In this document: positions 7,454-14,702 of the stretch, one piece after another
How the letters are laid out: the number at the start of each line of letters is the position of its first letter
Position numbering within the stretch: the stretch's first letter is position 1
Origin: Verrucomicrobiota bacterium
GTDB taxonomy: Bacteria > Verrucomicrobiota > Verrucomicrobiia > Methylacidiphilales > UBA1321
NCBI GenBank assembly: GCA_013286145.1
Contig: JABDGH010000022.1
Location: 1 to 35,226, forward strand
DNA: 35,226 nt
Reading direction: 5' to 3'
Notes under the pieces: model-generated
Database searches by the model: none
The model's input: only the letters and a program-made list of their open reading frames with translations
Told to the model about the DNA's origin: nothing
Program-made: the position numbers and the translations under genes

Positions 7454-8599
7454 TTACTGGGTTAGATTATCGACTGTGCCTTCCCATGGCTCCGGAGTTG
7501 GCGAAAAAGGAGGAAACAGTCCCTTTGGCGTCAGCGGATCGGAATTCAACTGAAAAATGGGCAATAACGGAGCGCCGTTAGATTGCTTTTCGTAGGTGTG
7601 TTTCTCCTTTTCGATCAAAAGAAAATAACTGGAAATACCACCCGGCCATTCACCGATCAGGACGTCGATTTTCATGGGTTTTCCAGCCGAGGCATGAAAA
7701 GGCACTCCTACGGAAAGAACGCCAAAGGATCCCATCCCCGTCTTTAGAGGATAGGTGGTTTCTTTTGAGCGCTCAGACCACATTGCATCCAATGACCCAT
7801 CAAATACTGTTTTTCCATCAACGCGGACAACGATGATGTCATCGGCACCTCCCACGAAATGATAGGTTCCGTCCTGGGGAGGTGAGGCGGTCACGCGGTA
7901 CCAGATTAGGTATCGGTTGGGCTCCACTTCCCTCTCCACTCCGAAGGCCTTCGGGCCATCTGCGGCATCAAGTTTGGGAATAAAAATAGAGGAGGTGTTC
8001 AAAGCCACCCTACTTTTGTAGTAGGGGGTAAGCAGGCTTTCGTCCCAGTTCGATGCGATGAATTCCTTCACCTTATGTCCAAAGGCAGGGTCATTCATGC
8101 CTGTCGGCCTCCTACTCGGAGTCTGTTTCAAATCGTATAAATATCCCACCAGTTCGGGAAAGCCGCTGTTATTCCGATCCCCGAATCCTGTTCCCCCGCC
8201 ATGTCCTCCGCCGTGGCCGCCCATGCCCTCGCCGGGTATTTTAGAAAAAACGGAAGGCAGACTTGGCATGGTAATCTTGGCGGATTTAACCGTAAAATCA
8301 CTCGGGGCTGATGATAAAATAACATGCGTAACCATGGGCGGAGCCATCACCTTGATGGTCGGATCAAGACTGCTGCTGGAATCCCCGCCAGACGTTGGCG
8401 GCGGCGGTGGTGGTGGAGGTGGTGCTGCGGTGGAAACACGCAAAAAAGTGTTTTCCTGTTTATCCGGCTGCGCTTGATAAATGACCCAGGTGGCGATCAT
8501 TAAAAAGAGAATGAAGTGGAGGAACAAGGCTCCAAAAAAGTACCCCGATTTTTTTAACCGTGCCCGCCATGCGGTCTTATCGGAAGCAGGAATTTGCAT
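7454..8599 (-). CDS. Membrane-anchored Pro/Gly-rich protein with PA14-like domain, unknown function
   Basis: This is a 381-residue protein of unrecognised family. It has one N-terminal membrane span (about 20-42, GYFFGALFLHFILFLMIATWVI), then a nine-proline run (about 60-68) and a Ser-rich stretch. This resembles the N-terminus of TonB-type energy transducers, but no TonB C-terminal domain follows. A glycine/histidine-rich linker lies near 122-140. The C-terminal part contains GTYHFVGGADDIIVVRVDGKT, a pattern typical of PA14-like beta-barrel domains that bind carbohydrate at a cell surface. Residues 152-190 (helical, GYLYDLKQTPSRRP) may form a separate small domain. It is probably periplasm-facing and anchored by its N-terminus. 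It stands alone, converging with the GT9 gene. A structural or carbohydrate-binding role is a guess. Confidence 0.7.
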   Translation of the reverse strand: MQIPASDKTAWRARLKKSGYFFGALFLHFILFLMIATWVIYQAQPDKQENTFLRVSTAAPPPPPPPPPTSGGDSSSSLDPTIKVMAPPMVTHVILSSAPSDFTVKSAKITMPSLPSVFSKIPGEGMGGHGGGHGGGTGFGDRNNSGFPELVGYLYDLKQTPSRRPTGMNDPAFGHKVKEFIASNWDESLLTPYYKSRVALNTSSIFIPKLDAADGPKAFGVEREVEPNRYLIWYRVTASPPQDGTYHFVGGADDIIVVRVDGKTVFDGSLDAMWSERSKETTYPLKTGMGSFGVLSVGVPFHASAGKPMKIDVLIGEWPGGISSYFLLIEKEKHTYEKQSNGAPLLPIFQLNSDPLTPKGLFPPFSPTPEPWEGTVDNLTQ

Positions 8600-8756
8600 A
8601 AAACACGATCATCGCACTTTACGATTCAAAATGTGCTGTTTCCCACGGTAAACAAGCTAAATGTAGGATTATAAATGCCGCAGGCAAAGCCGATCAAAAA
8701 TCGGGACGCAGTGACCCGGGATATTTTTTGAGATCACTGGAAATTTAAACGTGAGC

Positions 8757-8804
8757 AAAAAAATGCCGCCGTGAACCGGTTTGACCCAGTCCGACGGCGG
8801 CAAA
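8757..8804 (-). terminator. Intrinsic terminator of the RRM gene
   Basis: Read on the minus strand, a perfect 9-bp GC-rich stem (TGCCGCCGT at 8794-8802 with ACGGCGGCA at 8764-8772) closes a 21-base loop. It is followed by seven T residues (plus-strand A run 8757-8763). It starts about 20 bases past the RRM stop codon and is a good rho-independent terminator. The remaining gap to 8600 holds only weak short palindromes. Confidence 0.85.
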
Positions 8805-8822
8805 TTTATTGGAAATGATCGC

Positions 8823-9128
8823 TTAGTAACGATTACGATTTCCGCCACCCGAACGACCACCACCGCCGCCGCCACCGCCGCGTGATTCCATCGGCTTGGC
8901 TTCGTTGACGGTTAAATCACGGCCATCATGGTTCTGGCCATGAAGAGCCGCAATGGCGCGCTGGCCTTCTTCGGCGCTGCTCATGGTCACGAAACCAAAG
9001 CCACGGGGGCGGTTGGTTTCCCGATCCATGATCAGGTTGGTTTCAGTGACAGTGCCATGTTGAGCGAAAAGCTTGTTCAGGTCCTGTTCGGTGGTTTGGA
9101 AGGAAAGATTTCCTACGTACAATTTCAT
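8823..9128 (-). CDS. Glycine-rich RRM RNA-binding protein
   Basis: This is a 101-residue protein with one RNA-recognition motif (1-79) and a flexible Gly/Arg tail (84-101, eight glycines in a row, ending GGGNRNRY). RNP2 is L3-Y-V-G-N-L8 and RNP1 is R42-G-F-G-F-V-T-M49, with the stacking aromatic residues Y4, F44 and F46 all present. Family members in cyanobacteria and related groups are cold-induced RNA chaperones or localisation factors; the bacterial role elsewhere is less well known. It is monocistronic, with its own terminator downstream. The leader is A-rich and contains a perfect hairpin 23 bases before the start (9151-9166), suggesting control at the RNA level. The ATG start fits the RRM boundary exactly. 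Confidence 0.93.
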   Translation of the reverse strand: MKLYVGNLSFQTTEQDLNKLFAQHGTVTETNLIMDRETNRPRGFGFVTMSSAEEGQRAIAALHGQNHDGRDLTVNEAKPMESRGGGGGGGGRSGGGNRNRY

Positions 9129-9150
9129 ACTATTTTATTTTCTTTATTTT

Positions 9151-9166
9151 GAGGTTGCGACCTCAC
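9151..9166 (-). promoter_or_regulatory. Hairpin in the RRM gene leader
   Basis: A perfect 6-bp stem, TGAGGT and ACCTCA with a 4-base loop, lies 23 bases upstream of the RRM start. It is followed on the minus strand by an A-rich stretch up to the start codon. It is not a terminator because no T tract follows in that direction. It may be an RNA-thermometer-like or autoregulatory site for the RRM protein; this is inference. Confidence 0.4.
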
Positions 9167-9241
9167 GCCGACTATTGAAGAGCATACGAAAGTACACATA
9201 AGATACCGTTGGGAGCGAACAGGTGACTGCCTGAGACACTA

Positions 9242-9433
9242 CTACTTGGCTTCAGAGGGAAGCGATTGATCGATTGACATGACTTTCGCACTCATTCCCT
9301 CAATGTAAAGAGATATTTTAAAGACGTGTCCCGGGTAATAAGAGTTGTGCTCCCCTTCCATGAGGTAGAATATGGTGTATTGTTCTCTGGTTCGTATTTG
9401 AACCAGCTTAAAGACTTGGCGGACTGACTTCAA
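9242..9433 (-). CDS. Possible small hypothetical protein
   Basis: This is a 63-codon frame opening at a TTG directly after an in-frame TGA, with an internal ATG at codon 25. The inferred product is ordinary in composition (e.g. GEHNSYYPGHVFKISLYIEG, beta-strand-like), has no membrane span and matches no family I know. No Shine-Dalgarno site is evident at the TTG. It may be a real short gene starting at the internal ATG, a decayed fragment or chance. The surrounding 9167-9537 stretch shows nothing else recognisable. Confidence 0.25.
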   Translation of the reverse strand: MKSVRQVFKLVQIRTREQYTIFYLMEGEHNSYYPGHVFKISLYIEGMSAKVMSIDQSLPSEAK

Positions 9434-9537
9434 TCAAGTCCGCGTGCGCCAGCCGTATTCTATAAGCGTGAAGACATGCGCTACCTACCCAATAAAACTT
9501 CACCCCTTACATTAATTTATAGCGAAAGATAAATCTC

Positions 9538-9717
9538 ATGAAAACAAATCCATGGTTCTCCACGGAACCCAAACAACACCCCGAAGAAGAACCCGTTCAC
9601 CACGACAACACGTCTTGCATGGAGGGCGACAGTATCCATAAAAACCATCATCGCTACGGCACCGATAATCGTCCGCTATGTAAACAGTGCTCCCGCTTGG
9701 ATGCCGCAGGTCGTTAA
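9538..9717 (+). CDS. Small Cys/His protein (59 aa), probable metal-binding
   Basis: This short frame encodes 59 residues beginning MKTNPWFSTEPKQHPEEEPV. Conserved-looking residues are H21, H22, C27, H34, H37, H38 and the C48-K-Q-C51 knuckle, ending in CSRLDAAGR. The layout, an N-terminal Cys followed about 20 residues later by GTDNRPLCKQC, resembles small bacterial zinc-binding proteins annotated only as hypothetical; that resemblance is from memory and should be searched. It precedes the GT4 gene by 56 bp on the same strand, so it could be the first gene of that operon. No strong Shine-Dalgarno site is seen. The function is unknown. Confidence 0.55.
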   Translation: MKTNPWFSTEPKQHPEEEPVHHDNTSCMEGDSIHKNHHRYGTDNRPLCKQCSRLDAAGR

Positions 9718-9773
9718 GCCCCAATTTGATTCCACGCATGACGGGCCTTATGGTTCGTTGGAAATGAGCACCC

Positions 9774-12095
9774 GTGAGTGATATACCCGAAATCAAGAAA
9801 ATTGCCTTCATTGGCGATTACCTTCCGCGCAAATGCGGAATTGCGACCTTTACCCATGACCTGCGTGGGGCCATGACGGAGCAATATCCGGCGGTGGAAA
9901 GTTTCGTCGCGCCGGTCAATGATTTGCCGGAAGGTTACGAATATCCCAGCGAAGTAAAATTTGAGTTCAACGAAAACGATCTCGATTCCTATCGTCGCAC
10001 GGCTGACTACCTGAACTTCAGCAACGCCGACGTGGTCTGTCTTCAGCACGAATACGGGATTTACGGAGGCCCCTCGGGAAGTTTCATTCTTGCTCTGTTG
10101 CGAAATCTGCGGATACCCGTTGTCACCACGCTGCACACCATTTTACAAAACCCGAGCGCGGATCAGCGCCAGGTCTTGCACGAAATCAGCGTACTCTCCG
10201 CACGCCTGGTGGTCATGAGTGAGCGCGGACGCAAGATGCTGCGGGAAATCTACGATGTGCCCGAGGAGAAAGTTGACATCATTCTGCACGGCATTCCCGA
10301 CATGCCGTTTATCGATCCCAATTTTTACAAGGACCAGTTCGGCGTGGAAGGGAAACATGTTCTCCTCACTTTTGGTCTTTTGTCGCCCAACAAGGGCATC
10401 GAAAATGTTCTTCGCGCTTTGCCGGAAGTCATAAAAAAATTCCCCAATCTGGTTTACATTATCCTCGGGGCGACACACCCGAACCTGGTGCGCGAACACG
10501 GCGAAGCTTATCGCCTGACCTTGGAACGCCTTGCCCAGGATCTTGGGATCAAGCGTCATATAAGCTTCTACAATCGTTTCGTGGAACTCGAAGAACTAAA
10601 GATATTCTTGGGCGTCGCCGATCTCTATATCACGCCCTACCAGAATGCGGCCCAAACCACATCTGGAACACTGGCTTATGCTTTTGGAAGCGGCAAGGCT
10701 GTGATCTCAACTCCCTATTGGCATGCCGAGGAACTACTGGACGATGACCGGGGCATTCTGGTGCCCTTTGGTGATTCCAAGGCGATGACGCAAGCGATTC
10801 TCAGTTTGCTCGAAGATGATAACCGGCGCCATGCCATGCGCAAACGGGCCTACCTGCTCGGACGCGAAATGATCTGGAGCAAGGCCGCACAGAGTTATAT
10901 GGCCTCTTTCGAGAGCGCCCGGCGCAATCCGACCAGTCTCTCCATTCGCCGTCTTGAGGTCAGGACGCTGGAGGAAGAGCGCCTGGAACTTCCCGACCTG
11001 CGCCTGGATCACCTCACGCGGATGTCGGATTCCACGGGCATCTATCAACATGCGATCTATTCTTTGCCTGACTTCACTCACGGTTATTGCACCGACGATA
11101 ATGCCCGGGCGCTGATCGCAACCGTCCTATTGGAGGAACTCGAGTTGGAAGAACCCGAACTGCACCGGCTGGCGGAAACGTATTCGAGCTTTATGCAGTA
11201 TGCCTTCGATCCTGATTCGAAACGCTTTCGGAATTTCATGGGCTTTGACCGACACTGGCTCGAGAGCGAGGGTTCGGAAGACAGCCAGGGCCGCGCACTT
11301 TGGGCTCTCGGCACCTGTGCGGGACGCTCCAGGCACCGGCATCTCCAGGCGTGGGCCGCCCAGATGTTCGAGCGCGCTCTTCCCTCCGTTCTCGATTTGA
11401 AATCGCCCCGCACCTGGGCCTATACGCTTCTGGGCATTTACGAATATTTTCGCCGCTTGAGCGGAGACCGAGTGGCCACGCAAGCCCGTGATACCCTCAC
11501 GCAACGGTTGATCGATATTTTCGAAAGAACTGCCACGGACGATTGGCCCTGGTTTGAAGAGAGTCTCTCCTATGCGAATGCCCTGTTGTCCCACGTATTG
11601 ATTTTAAGCGGACGCTGGGCGGACAACCCGAAGGCCTTTGAGATTGGGTTGCGTTCTCTCCGTTGGTTGGTTTCTGTGCAGAAAGCGCCCCAGGGACATT
11701 TTCGTCCCATCGGCTCGGCGGGATTTTATACACGCGGCGGAAAGCGGGCCGATTTCGATCAACAGCCGATAGAGGCTCACAGCACCATCTCGGCCTGTCT
11801 CGAGGCCTACCGATCCACCGACGATGCGATCTGGCATGAAGAGGCGCGCATCGCCTTCGAATGGTTCCTGGGACGTAATGACTTGGGACTTTCCCTCTAT
11901 GATTCAAAAACGGGCGGCTGTTGCGACGGCCTGCATGTGGATCGCGTTAATCAAAACCAGGGCGCTGAATCGACCCTGGCCTACCTGATTGCGTTGAGTG
12001 AAATGGAACTGCTCGAACACGATCTTAAAGCCTTCAAAAAACCAACCAATCACGAAACCGAAGCCCTGAAAGCCCACAGCCTGCTCAAGGCTTAA
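9774..12095 (+). CDS. Family 4 glycosyltransferase fused to an alpha/alpha-toroid domain
   Basis: This 773-residue, two-part protein has a GT-B glycosyltransferase of family GT4 at residues 1-385: KIAFIGDYLPRKCGIATFTH at the start, LQHEYGIYGG, the switch strand LLTFGLLSPNKGIENVLRALP, and the donor-site helix QTTSGTLAYAFGSGKAVISTPYW. Residues about 410-760 are helix-rich with repeated aromatic/acidic segments (YCTDDNARAL, FMGFDRHWLESEGSEDSQG, CDGLHVDRVNQNQGAESTLA), typical of an (alpha/alpha)6 toroid as in many glycoside hydrolases. The start is GTG at 9774, with GGAAATGAG just upstream. It is followed 17 bp later by a GH130 gene, so the pair probably builds and degrades or phosphorolyses the same mannoside-type glycan. 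No signal peptide is seen, so it is cytoplasmic. The donor sugar is unknown. Confidence 0.85.
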   Translation: MSDIPEIKKIAFIGDYLPRKCGIATFTHDLRGAMTEQYPAVESFVAPVNDLPEGYEYPSEVKFEFNENDLDSYRRTADYLNFSNADVVCLQHEYGIYGGPSGSFILALLRNLRIPVVTTLHTILQNPSADQRQVLHEISVLSARLVVMSERGRKMLREIYDVPEEKVDIILHGIPDMPFIDPNFYKDQFGVEGKHVLLTFGLLSPNKGIENVLRALPEVIKKFPNLVYIILGATHPNLVREHGEAYRLTLERLAQDLGIKRHISFYNRFVELEELKIFLGVADLYITPYQNAAQTTSGTLAYAFGSGKAVISTPYWHAEELLDDDRGILVPFGDSKAMTQAILSLLEDDNRRHAMRKRAYLLGREMIWSKAAQSYMASFESARRNPTSLSIRRLEVRTLEEERLELPDLRLDHLTRMSDSTGIYQHAIYSLPDFTHGYCTDDNARALIATVLLEELELEEPELHRLAETYSSFMQYAFDPDSKRFRNFMGFDRHWLESEGSEDSQGRALWALGTCAGRSRHRHLQAWAAQMFERALPSVLDLKSPRTWAYTLLGIYEYFRRLSGDRVATQARDTLTQRLIDIFERTATDDWPWFEESLSYANALLSHVLILSGRWADNPKAFEIGLRSLRWLVSVQKAPQGHFRPIGSAGFYTRGGKRADFDQQPIEAHSTISACLEAYRSTDDAIWHEEARIAFEWFLGRNDLGLSLYDSKTGGCCDGLHVDRVNQNQGAESTLAYLIALSEMELLEHDLKAFKKPTNHETEALKAHSLLKA

Positions 12096-12112
12096 TAGAA
12101 AGAACCACTTCA

Positions 12113-13567
12113 ATGAATGTTACACGAACTGGAATTGTGCTTAAACCAGACGCTTCGCGCGTCCTCTTTCGACCCTTTTCTCCCTTGGGAGATGAGCGCC
12201 CGCTTCGCATCCTGGCGCGCGTTTTGGCTTTACCGGAAGCGGAGGTGGTCGAAATGCTCGCGCAGGTTCTCTCCGAGTTTAAGACGCGCCACCAGAGACT
12301 GCTCGATTACTTTCTCATGCGTTACGAATTCGTTCGTCGCCTGCTGCCCACGGATCAACCACTTTCCGATGAGCGCAAGCTCCTGATCGGAGCCTACTTC
12401 ACGCACGAATACTCCCTGGAGGCCGCCGCGCTTTTCAACCCCTCCATCGTTCCACACCCCGATCAAACCGAGCTTCCGGAGGGAACCATGCGTTTCATTC
12501 TTAGCCTGCGTGCGACGGGCGAGGGACATATCTCTTCCATCACGTTTCGTACCGGAACGATTGATGGCCAGGGCAAAATTCACATGGATACGGCCTCGCG
12601 TTATGTGACCACGCCGGATCACATTCCGCCAACATCCTATAATAAGAGCATCTTTTGGCATCAACTCCAGGAACTCGGTTTGGTCGATAATATTTCAGAA
12701 ACGATTCTTAAAACGTTGGGCGACAATTTCACCGTGGCGGAACTCATGCAGGAAATCCAGTATCTGCGCCGCTACGCGCAACATCGCAACACCGAGTTTG
12801 ATCGCACCGCCAGCCGCCTGGTCAACCTGGCCAAGTCCAACTACGAAGTGATCTATTTGCCGGAGCAGCCGCTCACGGAACGGGTCATTTTCCCCAATGC
12901 GCCGAATGAATCGAACGGGATCGAGGATGCGCGCTTTGTCCGGTTCGTCGAGGATGATGGCGTCGTCACCTATGTCGCCACCTACACGGCTTACGACGGC
13001 CGCGTCACCATTCCGCAGCTTTTGGAAACCAACGATTTTCTCCGCTTTCGCATCTGCACCCTGAACGGCCCCGAAGTGCAGAACAAAGGCATGGCCCTCT
13101 TTCCGCGCCGGATACGGGGTCAATATGTCATGCTCTCACGACAGGACGCTGAGAATCTCTACCTGATGTACTCGGACGATCTCCACTTCTGGCACACCAA
13201 GGTGCCTCTCCTCAAGCCGACCTATAGCTGGGAATTTTTGCAGATCGGCAATTGCGGTTCGCCGATTGAAACAGAAGCTGGTTGGCTGGTGCTCAGTCAC
13301 GGCGTAGGCCCGATGCGGAAATATTCCATCGGGGCATTCCTTCTCGACTTGGAAGACCCCTCGCGCGTGATCGGACGCCTGACGCGTCCCCTCCTGAGCC
13401 CGGATGAATTGGAACGCGAAGGTTATGTGCCCAACGTGGTTTATAGCTGCGGTTCCCTCGTCCATGCGGGAATATTGATTCTTCCCTATGCCATGTCCGA
13501 CACGGCAAGTTCCTTTGCCACGGTACCCTTGGCTGATTTATTGAAAGCCATGGAACCGCTTCATTAG
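12113..13567 (+). CDS. GH130 family enzyme (mannoside phosphorylase or mannosidase)
   Basis: This 484-residue protein has the five-bladed propeller signatures of GH130: LFNPSIVPHP (107-116), NGIEDARFVRF (268-278), KGMALFPRRIRGQYVMLSR (325-343), the blade with YSDDLHFW (353-360) and GSPIETEAGWLVLSHGVG (382-399). Family members phosphorolyse or hydrolyse beta-mannosides, and only residues around the phosphate pocket decide which; I cannot assign that from sequence alone. The N-terminal 190 residues include a long helical region that extends the core, as in some family members. It has no signal peptide, so it acts inside the cell. It lies 17 bp after the GT4-toroid gene and is almost certainly co-transcribed. 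A cytosolic beta-mannan or mannosyl-oligosaccharide cycle is plausible but unproved. Confidence 0.85.
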   Translation: MNVTRTGIVLKPDASRVLFRPFSPLGDERPLRILARVLALPEAEVVEMLAQVLSEFKTRHQRLLDYFLMRYEFVRRLLPTDQPLSDERKLLIGAYFTHEYSLEAAALFNPSIVPHPDQTELPEGTMRFILSLRATGEGHISSITFRTGTIDGQGKIHMDTASRYVTTPDHIPPTSYNKSIFWHQLQELGLVDNISETILKTLGDNFTVAELMQEIQYLRRYAQHRNTEFDRTASRLVNLAKSNYEVIYLPEQPLTERVIFPNAPNESNGIEDARFVRFVEDDGVVTYVATYTAYDGRVTIPQLLETNDFLRFRICTLNGPEVQNKGMALFPRRIRGQYVMLSRQDAENLYLMYSDDLHFWHTKVPLLKPTYSWEFLQIGNCGSPIETEAGWLVLSHGVGPMRKYSIGAFLLDLEDPSRVIGRLTRPLLSPDELEREGYVPNVVYSCGSLVHAGILILPYAMSDTASSFATVPLADLLKAMEPLH

Positions 13568-13706
13568 GAATGCGCTGAAAAGTTTTTTTAAATCTGTCAT
13601 CCCGAGGTTGGGCATCTCCCATAGAAATTCCGCTTGATTTGCTTGCCCGGCATCCGAACCGAGGCAAAATGCTGGTGTCATTGTTGCGGCTGCGGCTCAA
13701 ACATCA

Positions 13707-13779
13707 GACCCTATAGCTCAAATGGATAGAGCAGTGGTTTCCTAAACCATCGATTCCAGTTCAATTCTGGATGGGGTCA
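13707..13779 (+). tRNA. tRNA-Arg (anticodon CCU)
   Basis: A full cloverleaf of 73 bases. Acceptor GACCCTA pairs with TGGGGTC (one G-U), the D arm is GCTC/GAGC, the anticodon stem GTGGT/ACCAT encloses loop TTCCTAA (anticodon CCT, reading AGG), the variable loop is 4 bases and the T arm is TCCAG-TTCAATT-CTGGA. The discriminator is A13779. The 3' CCA is not encoded, so it must be added after transcription. Confidence 0.95.
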
Positions 13780-13848
13780 CACCTTCCCGGAAAGAAGACA
13801 CATTTGGCGGCTTTGCAATTGCCGATCATGCGCTAGATTAAGGGACTT

Positions 13849-14661
13849 ATGGACAGTCTTCCGTTTGTCAAAATGAGTGGCGCGGGCAATGACTTCATCG
13901 TCATCGATAACCGCGCGCTGAATCGTACCCTGACGCGCGAACAGATCGCGCGGCTCTGTGACCGCCATTTCGGCATCGGCGCGGACGGTGTGCTCGCGGT
14001 GGAGACGATTGATGACGCGGCTGCCGATTTCCAGATGCGCTATTACAATGCCGACGGCGGTGAAGCCGAAATGTGCGGCAATGGCGCGCGCTGCTTTGCC
14101 CGTTTTGTTTACCCCATGCGCCGTGTCCAGATGGATCGGGTCAGCTTTTTTACGCCCGCCGGTTTAATTGTCGCTGAGTATATCGGCCAGGACGTGCGGA
14201 TTAACATGACCGCGCCAACCGAGATGAAGTTGAATCAAAGCGCCGATTTTGGCTGGGGTGAGGTTGAATATCATTCCATGAATACCGGGGTGCCCCATGT
14301 GGTCGTCTATGTTCCAGATGCGGAACGGGCGGAGGTGGTCGCACACGGGCGCGCGATCCGTCGCAGCGCCATTTTCCCGCGTGGAACGAACGTGAATTTT
14401 GTCCAGGTCGTCGATGCGACCAACCTCGTTGTCCGCACCTACGAGCGCGGCGTTGAGGATGAAACGCTGGCATGCGGCACGGGCGTGGTCGCGGTTGCTC
14501 TCCTCACGAACCGGGTGCGCGGACTTGCGTTGCCGTTGCAGCTCAAGGTTCGCGGTGGCGATGTGCTCGCGGTTAATGCGCGGATTGATGGAGACACGTT
14601 TCGCGACGTGACCCTGGCTGGCCCGGCGACGGAGGTCTTTTCCGGCGAAGTTAAGATTTAA
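13849..14661 (+). CDS. dapF: Diaminopimelate epimerase
   Basis: DapF converts LL- to meso-diaminopimelate, the last step before lysine and the cross-linking residue of peptidoglycan. The 270-residue protein has both halves of the pseudo-twofold fold and both catalytic cysteines: C76 in EMCGNGARC and C209 in LACGTGVV. Other family signatures present are MSGAGNDFIVID (9-20), NADGGEAEMCGNGAR and MNTGVPHVV (144-152). Length is normal. It is preceded by tRNA-Arg on the same strand and converges with the membrane/TPR gene. The last 11 codons reappear as a fossil fragment at 16543-16578, created by the duplication of the neighbouring locus. The presence of dapF indicates meso-DAP peptidoglycan. Confidence 0.96.
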   Translation: MDSLPFVKMSGAGNDFIVIDNRALNRTLTREQIARLCDRHFGIGADGVLAVETIDDAAADFQMRYYNADGGEAEMCGNGARCFARFVYPMRRVQMDRVSFFTPAGLIVAEYIGQDVRINMTAPTEMKLNQSADFGWGEVEYHSMNTGVPHVVVYVPDAERAEVVAHGRAIRRSAIFPRGTNVNFVQVVDATNLVVRTYERGVEDETLACGTGVVAVALLTNRVRGLALPLQLKVRGGDVLAVNARIDGDTFRDVTLAGPATEVFSGEVKI

Positions 14662-14702
14662 TCCTTCAGGATTGGATGCCCGTTGCTTTCGGTGGGAATC
14701 AA

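Noticed and set aside
9536-9811. Minus-strand 91-codon frame overlapping the start of the GT4 gene
   Set aside because: It overlaps both the small plus-strand Cys/His gene and the GT4 start; its composition is arbitrary and it has no support beyond length.
13596-13620. GTCATCCCGAG sequence after the GH130 gene, like the tips of the 139-bp elements
   Set aside because: Only about 11 bases match and no partnering inverted end was found before the tRNA. It may be a relic tip but cannot be called an element.
14661-14680. AATCC-TTCA-GGATT hairpin after dapF as a terminator
   Set aside because: The stem has only five pairs and no T tract. Its second copy at 16577 is explained by the duplication.
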